From Gluconacetobacter tumulicola (GTDB lineage: Bacteria; Pseudomonadota; Alphaproteobacteria; Acetobacterales; Acetobacteraceae): a stretch of 64,000 bases of DNA. Under the pieces are notes generated by a model. The model was given only the letters and a program-made list of their open reading frames with translations. It was not told the origin of the DNA and ran no database searches. Of this stretch, positions 38,262-47,285 are shown in pieces. Each line of letters opens with the position of its first letter. The first letter of the stretch is position 1. The stretch lies in the NCBI RefSeq assembly GCF_014174215.1, contig NZ_JABEQL010000006.1, positions 62,001 through 126,000 of the forward strand, written 5' to 3'. The translations under genes and the position numbers were made by a program.

Positions 38262-40493
38262 ATGACAATGCTGTCCGTCCGCGACGAATCATTCGTCGGT
38301 CCGCCGCCCATGCCGCTTGCGGCAACGGCGGCGGAGCATGTGCCGCTGGGAAACGCGCTGGTCATCGTTCGGCGTCGGAAATGGACCGTCCTGCTGATCA
38401 CAGCCGGGCTGTTCATTCCCATGGCGGGCGTGATCCTCTCCATCCCGCGTTATTACGAAACCCAGTCCTCGCTCCTTGTCGATACAGGAAAGACGGAGTT
38501 CACCGATCTTCAGGCTCATGGCGGCGCCGTCAGCGGCGACACGCTCATGATTCACACTCAGACCGACATCCTCCTGTCGAGGGACATGGCTGGAAAGGTG
38601 GTCGACCGTATCGATCTCGTCCATCGGCCCGAGCTTCAGAAGATCATCTATCCGTCTGCGCCGTCACCCGGGCCATGGGGGGTGATGGATGTTGTCCGTC
38701 ACCGATTGGGCCTCGATCCCGCGCCCCCCAAGCCGCTCTCGCGCACCGAGCAGCGTCAGGTTGCGATTGACTGGTTGCTGCGGCATGTGACGGTTGGGAA
38801 TGACGGCCGCTCGTACACGATCGCGGTCAGCGCCAAGACGAACGATGCGGCGTTAAGTGCGAGGATCGCGAATGCGTACGCCGCCACCTATCTGGACTTC
38901 ATGCGCGATCTCAAGATCACGACTGTTGCCCATGCCCATGAGTGGCTGAACGAGCAGATCGGCGCGCTTCAGTCGCGTGTGGCCGAGGCGGAAGGGCGCG
39001 TCGAAGAGTTTCGTCGGGCGCATGGCCTGGTCCTGAGTCAGGAAGTTTCCCGCGATGGGGACCAGACGACGCTGACGGGCCGCCGGATGAGCCGCGTCGA
39101 CATCGCGCTGACGGAAGCCTCCAACAAGCTCGCCGAGCAGCAGAGCATCTATGACCAGGTGCAGGCGGCGCGGCGCGGCGGATCGCTGGGGGCATTGCCC
39201 GCCGTGGTGGCGTCTCCGCTCGTCCAGCAGATTTCGGGCGAACTCGCGCAGCTGGAAAAGCAGCGGGCTGATCTGCAGACGACGGACATGTCGGAAAGCC
39301 CGCGTCTGCGCCAGCTTAATTCCGCGATCGCGGGGCTTCGTGCCCAGCTTGGAGCGGAGGAGAGCCATATTGCCGGCAGCCTGCGCGCGCAGCTCGATGC
39401 GACGCGCGCGGAGGTCGCGACGCTGGAGGCGCGGGTGCGTGATCTCAAGGGCGCTGTCGCGGGTGAGAACGTGGCCGAGGTGCAACTGCGTCAGCTCGTC
39501 AGCGAGGCAGAGGCGGCGCAGGCGGTCTATCGCGATTACCTGACCCGGTTTGAGCAGACATCCGCCCAGGCGGCGATGCAGGAGCCGGATGCCGTACTCA
39601 TCTCGTACGCGCAGGCGCCTCTCACCCCGTCGGGTCCGCATCGGGGACAATTGATTGGCGCGGCCGGCCTCCTTTCGCTCGCGGTGGGCTGCTTCGGTAC
39701 AATCCTGCTCGAACGGCTGAGGCCGGGCGTGCGCACGCTGGAGCAGCTTGAACAGAGGACGACATTGTTTCCGCTCGGTGTCGTTCCCTTCGCGGGGCGC
39801 GAGCGCCGGCCTCTGCTGGAATACCGGACATCGTCCTATACGCTTTCGGTCGATCATATCTGCAACATGCTGCGTCATGGCGACGAGCGGTTTCGCGCGC
39901 AGGTCGTGCTGGTGACGTCCGCATTGCCGGGAGAGGGCAAGACGTTCCTTTCCGTCGCCCTCGCCGCGAGCACGGCGCGCAGCCAGGCGCGGGCGCTTAT
40001 CATTGATGCGGATATCCGCCGCAACCAGGTCGGCCTGTCGATCCGTCCCACCTTCCGCCCTCCCCAGGGCGAAGGTTCGGGCGCGTCCCGTCTGCCGGGG
40101 CTTACGCGGGACATCATGCAGAATGTCGACCTGATCACGCTGCGGGGCACGCGCTCCAACGGGAGTGGGCGGTATCTGCTCGATCTGAAGCAGCTTGCGG
40201 CGATCATCGCGGAAGCGCGGACGCTCTACGATCTGATCCTGATCGACATGCCGCCCGTCCTGGTCATTCCGGATGCTGCATCTGCCGGACGATTGGTGGA
40301 TGGCGCGGTCATCGCCGTGCGGTGGCAGCGGACCGAGATGGATGCCGTGCTGACGACCATGCGGCGGCTCCACGCGTGCGGTGTGCGCGTGCTGGGTGGG
40401 ATTCTGACCCAGGCGGACATGAACGACCTCGGGCGGGACAGCAGCATGCATGCCTATCTGGCGCAGGATCTGCACGGCTATGACAACGCATGA
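38262..40493 (+). CDS. Wzc/GumC-like polysaccharide chain-length protein with BY-kinase-type domain
   Basis: A protein of 743 residues. Order: a Wzz domain with a first membrane helix (about 40-60), long periplasmic coiled coils (about 215-430), a Pro-rich second helix region (about 445-475) and a cytoplasmic P-loop domain. Walker A is ALPGEGKT (about 553-560), Walker A' is ALIIDADIRR and Walker B is LILIDMPPV. The usual Tyr-rich C-terminal tail of bacterial tyrosine kinases is missing; only two Tyr occur in the last 15 residues. It probably sets polymer length and couples polymerisation to export. It starts eight bases after the priming gene. Confidence 0.9.
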   Translation: MTMLSVRDESFVGPPPMPLAATAAEHVPLGNALVIVRRRKWTVLLITAGLFIPMAGVILSIPRYYETQSSLLVDTGKTEFTDLQAHGGAVSGDTLMIHTQTDILLSRDMAGKVVDRIDLVHRPELQKIIYPSAPSPGPWGVMDVVRHRLGLDPAPPKPLSRTEQRQVAIDWLLRHVTVGNDGRSYTIAVSAKTNDAALSARIANAYAATYLDFMRDLKITTVAHAHEWLNEQIGALQSRVAEAEGRVEEFRRAHGLVLSQEVSRDGDQTTLTGRRMSRVDIALTEASNKLAEQQSIYDQVQAARRGGSLGALPAVVASPLVQQISGELAQLEKQRADLQTTDMSESPRLRQLNSAIAGLRAQLGAEESHIAGSLRAQLDATRAEVATLEARVRDLKGAVAGENVAEVQLRQLVSEAEAAQAVYRDYLTRFEQTSAQAAMQEPDAVLISYAQAPLTPSGPHRGQLIGAAGLLSLAVGCFGTILLERLRPGVRTLEQLEQRTTLFPLGVVPFAGRERRPLLEYRTSSYTLSVDHICNMLRHGDERFRAQVVLVTSALPGEGKTFLSVALAASTARSQARALIIDADIRRNQVGLSIRPTFRPPQGEGSGASRLPGLTRDIMQNVDLITLRGTRSNGSGRYLLDLKQLAAIIAEARTLYDLILIDMPPVLVIPDAASAGRLVDGAVIAVRWQRTEMDAVLTTMRRLHACGVRVLGGILTQADMNDLGRDSSMHAYLAQDLHGYDNA

Positions 40494-41628
40494 GGCGCGG
40501 GAGTTCCCCGTTTATCTGAACGGCCGTTTCCTGAAGCAGACGCTGAGCGGCGTTCAGCGTTTTGCAACCGAAATTTCCGCAGGGCTTGTGCGGCAGGGGG
40601 TGATTTCGGAAATCGTCGTCCCGCCTTCGGGCAAGGAGGGAGAGGATCGGGGGGCGAGCCGTTTCGGAAATGTCCGGATCAGGAAATTCGGCGTCGGGGA
40701 AGGGCATCTGTGGGAGCAGGCCATGCTTCCGTGGGCGACGTCCGACGGTCTTCTGGTCAATCTTGGGAATACCGCCCCGCTTCTGGCGCGCCGGCAGATC
40801 GTCGTGATCCATGATTGCGGCTGGGCGAGCGTGCCGGAGGCCTATTCCGCGCGCTTCCGGACGATTTACCGCGTGATGCAGGCCGGGCTGGTTGCGAGGG
40901 GGGTGAGGATCGTCACGGTGTCGGAATTCGCCCGGGGCGAGATCATGCACCATCTGGGTGCGCGGGCGGAGCAGGTTTCCGTCATTCCGGAGGGCGGGGA
41001 CCATGTCCGGACCGTTCCGGCCGACGCCACGGTTCTGGCCGCGAATGATCTGGTACCCGGGCGCTATGTGCTCGTGGTCGGCAATCTTGTTGCGCACAAG
41101 AATCTGCGTGTTCTCGCGAAGCTTGGCGAGGCGCTGGCGGCACGCGGTCTGGTGCTTGCCATTGTGGGGGCACGACGGGACGGGATCTTCCAGCAGCAGG
41201 GTGGTGAGGATATGCCACGGGTCGCCCGCTATCTGGGCCGGGTATCCGACGGCGCCCTGCGCGCGCTGTACGAGCATGCCGCCTGCTTTGTGTTTCCTTC
41301 GCGCTACGAGGGGTTCGGGTTGCCGGCGGTGGAGGCGATGGCTTGCGCCTGTCCGGTCGTTGCGAGCGATATTCCGGTCCTGCGCGAAGTTTGCGGCGAG
41401 GCTGCGCTGTTCGCAGATCCGTTCTCCCAGGATGCTTTCGTGCGTCAGGTCATGCGTGTCCTCGACGAGGACGGTCTGGCAGGACGGCTTCGCGAAGCCG
41501 GGGCGGTGCGTCTGCTGCGCTACAATTGGGCGCAGGCCAGTGCCGCCATGGCCGGCATTATCGCTGCCGCCCGGCACGCCGTTCCCACCCCTGTTCGTCG
41601 TTCCTCCAGCATGGAGCCGTCCAGATGA
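40480..41628 (+). CDS. Family 4 glycosyltransferase (first of three)
   Basis: A protein of 382 residues from ATG 40480, which overlaps the end of the Wzc-like gene by 14 bases. It has a GT-B fold. The donor-binding C-terminal half has VVGNLVAHKNLRVL, FVFPSRYEGFGLPAVEAMACACPVV (split signature with the E-x7-E pair) and a typical helix end. It adds one sugar to the lipid-linked unit on the cytoplasmic side. The sugar is not known. An ATGA overlap joins it to the next transferase. Confidence 0.88.
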   Translation: MTTHEAREFPVYLNGRFLKQTLSGVQRFATEISAGLVRQGVISEIVVPPSGKEGEDRGASRFGNVRIRKFGVGEGHLWEQAMLPWATSDGLLVNLGNTAPLLARRQIVVIHDCGWASVPEAYSARFRTIYRVMQAGLVARGVRIVTVSEFARGEIMHHLGARAEQVSVIPEGGDHVRTVPADATVLAANDLVPGRYVLVVGNLVAHKNLRVLAKLGEALAARGLVLAIVGARRDGIFQQQGGEDMPRVARYLGRVSDGALRALYEHAACFVFPSRYEGFGLPAVEAMACACPVVASDIPVLREVCGEAALFADPFSQDAFVRQVMRVLDEDGLAGRLREAGAVRLLRYNWAQASAAMAGIIAAARHAVPTPVRRSSSMEPSR

Positions 41629-42923
41629 TGCGCAATTCGCATGTCGTGCCGGCGCAGGAGGGGGGTAGACCGAAGGAACAGTCCCCCAGGATTGCCGTCA
41701 TCCATGAGTGGCTGGAGAAGTATGCCGGATCGGAACGGGTTCTGGAGCAGGTCCTGCTCTGCTATCCTTCGGCGGATGTCTTCGTGGTCGCGGATTTCAT
41801 GCCGGAGAAGCAGAGGGGGTTTCTGAAGGGGCATATCGTCCGGACTTCCTTTATACAGAAACTTCCTTTTGCAAAACGTCATTTTCGCAAGTTCCTTGGC
41901 CTGATGCCGCTGGCTGTCGAGCAATTCGACCTGACCGGCTACGACCTCGTGATTTCCAGCCATCATGCGGTTGCGAAAGGGATCATTACCGGACCGGACC
42001 AGCTTCATGTCAGCTATGTCCATAGTCCGATGCGCTATGCGTGGGACCTTCAGGCGCGCTATCTGGAGGAACGAGGGCTGCGATGGGGGGCGATGGGTCT
42101 TTACACGCGGTGGCTTCTCCATCGGCTTCGGAACTGGGATGCGCGTTCGGCTTCCGGGGTGGATCTGTTTATTGCCAATTCGCGCTATATCGCCCGGCGC
42201 GTGCAGAAGGCCTGGCGCCGGGAGGCTCTGGTTCTCAATCCACCCGTCGCCGTAGAGAAATTTCGTCTTTCGTCCGAGAGGCAGGATTTCTATCTCGTCG
42301 TCTCGCGCTTCGTTCCTTACAAACGGATCGACCTGATCGCCGAGGCGTTCAGCAGGATGCCCGATCGCAGGCTCGTCATCATTGGGGAAGGTGAGGGCGA
42401 TGCGGCGATCAGGGCGGCTGCTGCCAGTTGCGCGAATATCGAGATCCGCAAGCCCGTGCGGATCGACGAACTCGTTGCGCTGATGGGGAAGGCTCGTGCT
42501 TTCGTTTTTGCCGCAGCGGAGGATTTCGGCATCGTTATGGCCGAGGCGCAGGCCTGTGGCACGCCGGTCATCGCCTACGGCGTGGGGGGAGCCTGCGATA
42601 TCGTGATCGGAGAAAATGAAACCGATCCCACCGGCGTGCTGTTTCCAGAACAGACGGCGGAGGCGATTGTCGCGGCCGTGCGGACGTTCGAGGAAAATCA
42701 CCATCGTATCCGTGCCGAAACGTGTCGTGCAAACTCCATGCGTTTCTCGGAGGAGGCATTCCGTCGGCGTTTCATGGAAATCGTCGACGAAGCCATGGCC
42801 GCGCGCTCTTCTCAGCAGTCCGGCACGACCGACAGGATCGGGATCGTGCGGGATGCGGGGGATGCCATGGCGGATCGCTCGCGTGAATCGCAGCATAACG
42901 GTATGAAAGATGAAGTGTTATGA
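41625..42923 (+). CDS. Family 4 glycosyltransferase (second of three)
   Basis: A protein of 432 residues from ATG 41625. The acceptor half begins IAVIHEWLEKYAGSERVLEQ and includes HVSYVHSPMRYAWDL, a pattern common in mannosyl/rhamnosyl-type GT4 enzymes of surface-polysaccharide loci. The donor half has VVSRFVPYKRIDLIAEAF and AAEDFGIVMAEAQACGTPV. With manC nearby, GDP-mannose is a reasonable donor guess. Coupled by ATGA overlaps on both sides. The long open frame upstream of the chosen start overlaps the previous gene and is not used. Confidence 0.88.
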   Translation: MMRNSHVVPAQEGGRPKEQSPRIAVIHEWLEKYAGSERVLEQVLLCYPSADVFVVADFMPEKQRGFLKGHIVRTSFIQKLPFAKRHFRKFLGLMPLAVEQFDLTGYDLVISSHHAVAKGIITGPDQLHVSYVHSPMRYAWDLQARYLEERGLRWGAMGLYTRWLLHRLRNWDARSASGVDLFIANSRYIARRVQKAWRREALVLNPPVAVEKFRLSSERQDFYLVVSRFVPYKRIDLIAEAFSRMPDRRLVIIGEGEGDAAIRAAAASCANIEIRKPVRIDELVALMGKARAFVFAAAEDFGIVMAEAQACGTPVIAYGVGGACDIVIGENETDPTGVLFPEQTAEAIVAAVRTFEENHHRIRAETCRANSMRFSEEAFRRRFMEIVDEAMAARSSQQSGTTDRIGIVRDAGDAMADRSRESQHNGMKDEVL

Positions 42924-44134
42924 ATGCTTTTTATGAATACCGTAAAACGATCATTCATCTGTCGAAGCATTGCGGCCGTGCCAATGGCAACGTGCATGTT
43001 GCCGTTGACCTGGCGTGCGAGCAGGCCCGAGCCGGGCATAGCGTCTATTTCTGCAGCGGAGGCGGCACATTCGTCGAACTTCTGGAGAGCGAGGGCGTCC
43101 GCCACGTGATGCTGCCGCAAGACCAGAAGAAGCCTTTCGCGATGTTGCGCAGTGCGGTGGCGTTGACGCGGCTGTGTCGCGCCATTCGGGCGGATATCAT
43201 CCATGCCCATATGATGGGTGGTGCCCTGATCGGCGCCATTGCGTCTCGTCTCGCTTCCGTTCCGCTGGTGACGACAGTTCACAATTCCTTCGATCGGCAC
43301 TCGATCCTGATGCGCATGGGGGGCAGAATTGTCGCCGTCAGCGAGGCCGAGCGGCAGGCGCTTGTCAAGCGCGGGTTTCCGCCGGAGCGGACGCGTGTGG
43401 TGTGGAATGCGCCGGTCGGGTCCGCCAGGCATGATATGGTATCCATGAAGGGAGATGCCGGGATCGTGCCGACATTGCGTCATCCCAACATCACGCTGAT
43501 CTGCGGTCTTCATGCACGCAAGGGAGTTGCCGACGTTATTGAAGCTGCTTCGCACCTTCTGCCGTCGATGCCTGAATGGACCGTCTATATCGCCGGGGAG
43601 GGCCCCGATCGGGCGGACCTGGAAGCGCGGGTCGCGGCGTGCGGCCTGTCGGAACGGGTCATCTTCCTGGGCTATGTGGATACTCCCCAACTGCTCTATA
43701 GTCAGGCGGATATATTTGTCCTTGCGTCCTATGCCGATCCCGGTAGCCTGACGATTGGCGAGGCCCGTGCCGCCGGTTGCGCCATTGTCGCGACATCGGT
43801 CGGTGGAACGACCGAGATGCTGGAGTTCGGAGCGGCCGGGCGCCTGGTTCCTCCGGGGCAGCCTGGCATTCTTGCGCAGGCACTTGGCGAGATCATGCGC
43901 GATCCCGACCAGCGGGAGGCGATGAGACAAGCCGCGCGGCGGGGCGCCGAGATCTTCGATGCCAAGCGGTTGGTCCCGGATTATATGAATATCTACGAAG
44001 AAATCATTGTCAGGCGTCGGGCCGGGCAGGGATCATCCCGTGGATCGTCTCGTGGCGTCCTTGTTTCGGAACATGACGCAGCCGTCAGCCCCCGTTCTGC
44101 GAGCGGACAGCAGGGGGATGCATGTCTGAGATAG
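42920..44134 (+). CDS. Family 4 glycosyltransferase (third of three)
   Basis: A protein of 404 residues that starts in an ATGA overlap. The N-terminal half has HLSKHCGRANGNVHVAVDLA and IIHAHMMGGALIGAI. The C-terminal half has LICGLHARKGVADVIEAA, VYIAGEGPDRADLEA, YADPGSLTIGEARAAGCAIVAT and ends in a Ser/Gly/Arg-rich tail after about residue 375. It is a GT-B enzyme that adds a further residue of the repeat unit. Its last 13 bases overlap the flippase gene. Confidence 0.88.
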   Translation: MNAFYEYRKTIIHLSKHCGRANGNVHVAVDLACEQARAGHSVYFCSGGGTFVELLESEGVRHVMLPQDQKKPFAMLRSAVALTRLCRAIRADIIHAHMMGGALIGAIASRLASVPLVTTVHNSFDRHSILMRMGGRIVAVSEAERQALVKRGFPPERTRVVWNAPVGSARHDMVSMKGDAGIVPTLRHPNITLICGLHARKGVADVIEAASHLLPSMPEWTVYIAGEGPDRADLEARVAACGLSERVIFLGYVDTPQLLYSQADIFVLASYADPGSLTIGEARAAGCAIVATSVGGTTEMLEFGAAGRLVPPGQPGILAQALGEIMRDPDQREAMRQAARRGAEIFDAKRLVPDYMNIYEEIIVRRRAGQGSSRGSSRGVLVSEHDAAVSPRSASGQQGDACLR

Positions 44135-45705
44135 CGAAGCCGGCCAATATCGGTGCGCGCGCGGCGACCGGCGCGGCGCTGATGGTTGGCGCCCGACTGG
44201 TGACGCGGTTCATTGATCTCGCAAGCATGCTGGTTCTGACGCGCATCCTGCTGCCGGCCGATTTCGGGCTGGTGGCGATCGCCGCAAGCTTGTGCGCCTT
44301 GATGGAATCAGTCCTGGAGCTGCCGATCAATCAGGCCTTGCTGCGTCTGCCGGTCATCGAGCGTGTGCATTACGATACGGCCTTCACCATCGGTCTGATC
44401 CGCGGTGCCGTCCTGATGGCCATCCTTATGGCCAGTGCGGTGCCTGCCGCGCATTTCTACAATGATGCGCGCCTGCTCCCGCTTATATGTGTTCTTGGGC
44501 TGAGTCCCTTCATGCGTGGTCTCGTGAGCCCGCGCATGGCCGCGTTCCAGAAGCAGCTCAGTTTCTGGCGCGACTTTGCCATCGAACTCTCCGGCAAGAG
44601 CATCAGCTTCGTCCTCGGGACGGTGATCGCGCTCCTTACGCACAGCTATTGGGCCATTGCGCTCAATACAGTGATGTATTCCGGCGCCATTATGATGCAG
44701 TCATACTGTTTTGCGCCGTACCGCCCACGGCTGAGCTTGCGCGAGAGACATGTCTTTATAGACTTCGCCGGGTGGATAACGATGGCGCAGATCGTCAGCG
44801 CGCTCAACTGGCAGTTTGAACGCCTGCTGTTGGGCAAGGTGGTGAGCCGGGCCTCTCTCGGCCTGTTCGCGACCGCGGGCGACATCACGAACATTCCCTT
44901 CTTCGCGCTGTTCGGGCCGATGGCGCGCCCCCTGTTGGCGGCATTCTCTCATCTGGGGGATGATAAGGAGCGACTGGCGGCCAGCTACCAGAAGGCGTCC
45001 GCGGCCATGGCGACGATCGGGTTGCCGCTGCTGATTGGGGAGAGCCTGGTTGCGGACAGTACGGTCCGTGTCGTCGTTGGCCCGGCCTGGTCGGGGGCGG
45101 CTCCGATGGTCCGCTGGCTGGCCCTGAGCCTGACGCCCGCCGTGTTCACCCTCGCCACCCTGCCGCTGCTGATGGCGTTCGGTCGGACAAAGACCGTCCT
45201 GATGCGCAATCTTCTGGAATTTTTCGTCAAATCTCCTCTGGTGATCATCGGCGTCCTGTGGGCGGGATTCTCGGGCGTTATCGCCGCGCGTTTCGTGTCG
45301 GAACTCGCCGCGGATATCTTCGGTCTTTTCCTGGTGCGTGGCCTGATCGGCCTTGGCGTCTGGCGGCAGATTCTGGAGTGGAAATTCAGCGTCGGGGCGT
45401 CCCTGTTCATGGTGCTCGCGGTCGAGATGCTGAAATGGCTGCTGCCGCCTGTCGATACGTTTGGACATGCCGCTGCTGACCTGGCCGCCTGCGGCATCGG
45501 TGGCGCGGTTGCATACACAGGTTCCCTTTTCATGTTCTGGTTCATGTCCGGTCGGCCTGATGGTATCGAGCGACTGGTCTTCGATCGTGGCTATCGGGTC
45601 TTGTCCGCGATAAGAGGAAAAATTATCGGCATCTTTCGTAAGCCCGTAACGTTTCCCGCCAACCGAATCGTCGTCGATTCCGTCTCGCAGGACTCCTTTC
45701 AGTGA
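44122..45705 (+). CDS. Oligosaccharide flippase (Wzx-like, MOP superfamily)
   Basis: An integral membrane protein of 527 residues with about 12-14 helices. The N-terminal part (VGARLVTRFIDLASMLVLTRILLPADFGLVAIA) is typical of the polysaccharide-transport/Wzx group. It should flip the undecaprenyl-linked repeat unit to the periplasm for the Wzy polymerase encoded in the other arm. The C-terminal 45 residues are basic and cytoplasmic. Confidence 0.9.
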   Translation: MSEIAKPANIGARAATGAALMVGARLVTRFIDLASMLVLTRILLPADFGLVAIAASLCALMESVLELPINQALLRLPVIERVHYDTAFTIGLIRGAVLMAILMASAVPAAHFYNDARLLPLICVLGLSPFMRGLVSPRMAAFQKQLSFWRDFAIELSGKSISFVLGTVIALLTHSYWAIALNTVMYSGAIMMQSYCFAPYRPRLSLRERHVFIDFAGWITMAQIVSALNWQFERLLLGKVVSRASLGLFATAGDITNIPFFALFGPMARPLLAAFSHLGDDKERLAASYQKASAAMATIGLPLLIGESLVADSTVRVVVGPAWSGAAPMVRWLALSLTPAVFTLATLPLLMAFGRTKTVLMRNLLEFFVKSPLVIIGVLWAGFSGVIAARFVSELAADIFGLFLVRGLIGLGVWRQILEWKFSVGASLFMVLAVEMLKWLLPPVDTFGHAAADLAACGIGGAVAYTGSLFMFWFMSGRPDGIERLVFDRGYRVLSAIRGKIIGIFRKPVTFPANRIVVDSVSQDSFQ

Positions 45706-45905
45706 AGGTCTACCGGACGTCGGACAGAAATCGCGTTCATGGACGTCGAAGGAACGAGAGCGCCCCATAACCGGGTTCGTTGAGCGATGCTTGCTTTATC
45801 CGGAGTGTTGTCACAGCGTATTTCACTGGGTTGGCCGGCTATAGCGCATGTTATGTTATCGTTTCAGGGAATGCCTTGGGTGATCTCCTTCAGGAGTCTG
45901 AGTCT

Positions 45906-46973
45906 ATGGGAACTGAAGAATCCGTGAAAATCGCAAAGAAGGCCGAGCGTGTGACAAAGAGCTGTGTCTGCTACACCACAGATATGTCCTATCTGTTCCC
46001 GAGTTTCGTCAGCGCGCTGCAGGCACGCCGGTTCACGCGGCGTGATCTGGCGGATATTGTCATTATTGCCTTTGGAATCGACACTGTTGCCGAAGCAATA
46101 TTCGCCGAGGCTTGCGCACGCGCTGATATCGTGTTCATGAGCCGAAGCGAGGCCGATATTCGGGGTGCCCCGGCCATGCTGGCGCGTCTGTTTCTGTCGG
46201 AGCTTCTTCCGCAGCAATATGATTATTTTCTCTATGTGGATGGTGATACCCAGATTCGCGGTCCGCTGGACGATCTGTTGCTGAAGCCCGTTCCGTATGG
46301 AATGTTCTACGGCGCTCCCGATCCGATGACATTTGCGCGGGACGATACGGACCGGCAGAGCCGCACTATTGCGGCGCATCTTGCATCGCTCGGTCTGTCA
46401 TCGGCCGATGCATGCCGGTATTTCAATTCCGGCGTGATCTATGCCGAGCGTTGGGGGTGGGCGCGCATCGGAGCGGAGGCATGGAGGATTTTCTCCAGCC
46501 AGCCGGTGGCGTCCCGTTTTCCCGATCAGGATGTTCTGAACCTCGTCGGCCTGCCGTATTGCCTTTCCATGTCGCTGTCGTGGAATTTTCCGGTCTTTAT
46601 GAACAATGTCCGTGTATCTTCCATGATCAGCCCGCGGATCGTTCATTACATGGCACGCCCCAAGCCGTGGGAGGGCACGTTTCCGCCCTGGAATGCCGAA
46701 ACCTCGGCGGTATATGGCGAGGTCGCGCGGGATTTTCCGCAAACGGCGCGATATTGGCGCAGGCTGAAACGCGCCACGTGGCTGCGCCATCACCTCCATC
46801 AGCGTTACAAGCGCGTGCATGCGCTGGTCACATGGGGACTCGGCGCGAAAAGGCAGCGTATCCTGGCTTATGAAAGCGGCTTGAAGCGGGATGAGGCTGT
46901 TCAGGGGCCGCCCGGTCGGGATGTGGGGGCGGTCCAGTCTGTGCTGAGGCCTTCCGTCGGGGCTTCTTTTTGA
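45906..46973 (+). CDS. Glycosyltransferase, family 8-like
   Basis: A protein of 355 residues from ATG 45906, supported by CAGGAG nine bases upstream. It has the GT-A-type metal site DGD at 112-114 (FLYVDGDTQIRGP). The usual GT8 partners are present: ARLFLSELLP before it, YFNSGVIYAERWGW, and FPDQDVLNLV. It probably transfers a galactose- or glucose-type residue, since GT8 enzymes are retaining and use UDP-sugars; galE lies downstream. A gap of 200 bases separates it from the flippase gene, so it may have its own promoter. Confidence 0.85.
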   Translation: MGTEESVKIAKKAERVTKSCVCYTTDMSYLFPSFVSALQARRFTRRDLADIVIIAFGIDTVAEAIFAEACARADIVFMSRSEADIRGAPAMLARLFLSELLPQQYDYFLYVDGDTQIRGPLDDLLLKPVPYGMFYGAPDPMTFARDDTDRQSRTIAAHLASLGLSSADACRYFNSGVIYAERWGWARIGAEAWRIFSSQPVASRFPDQDVLNLVGLPYCLSMSLSWNFPVFMNNVRVSSMISPRIVHYMARPKPWEGTFPPWNAETSAVYGEVARDFPQTARYWRRLKRATWLRHHLHQRYKRVHALVTWGLGAKRQRILAYESGLKRDEAVQGPPGRDVGAVQSVLRPSVGASF

Positions 46974-47285
46974 AGCCAGCGAGGAGACCGCCGGATGATG
47001 GCGGAGGCTGGCTGCCATGCAAGGACGGGGCGTATGGTCGGGTGAATCCCTGACGACTGGGTTGCCATAATAAAGGCGAAACAAAGCTATTGAACGGTAT
47101 GTCGTCGTCTTTGGCTGACACTCGGCATGGCATGTGTTACCTGCTATGTTACACGGTTTCGTCGTGGTCCGGCCAGCATGGCCAGTTTGCCGGGAGATAC
47201 TGCGGCGGCAGGTGCCGGAACCATGCGGCGAGCGGGGCCGGGGGCGACATGATTTTGCAGGCAAGTAGAGCAGAGGGACCATGCC
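46974..47285. other. Intergenic region before manC
   Basis: 312 bases with no supported gene. It probably holds a promoter for manC-galE. I see no clear terminator, only short GC dyads. An AT-richer patch (around 47080-47100) is a possible promoter site. Confidence 0.35.
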
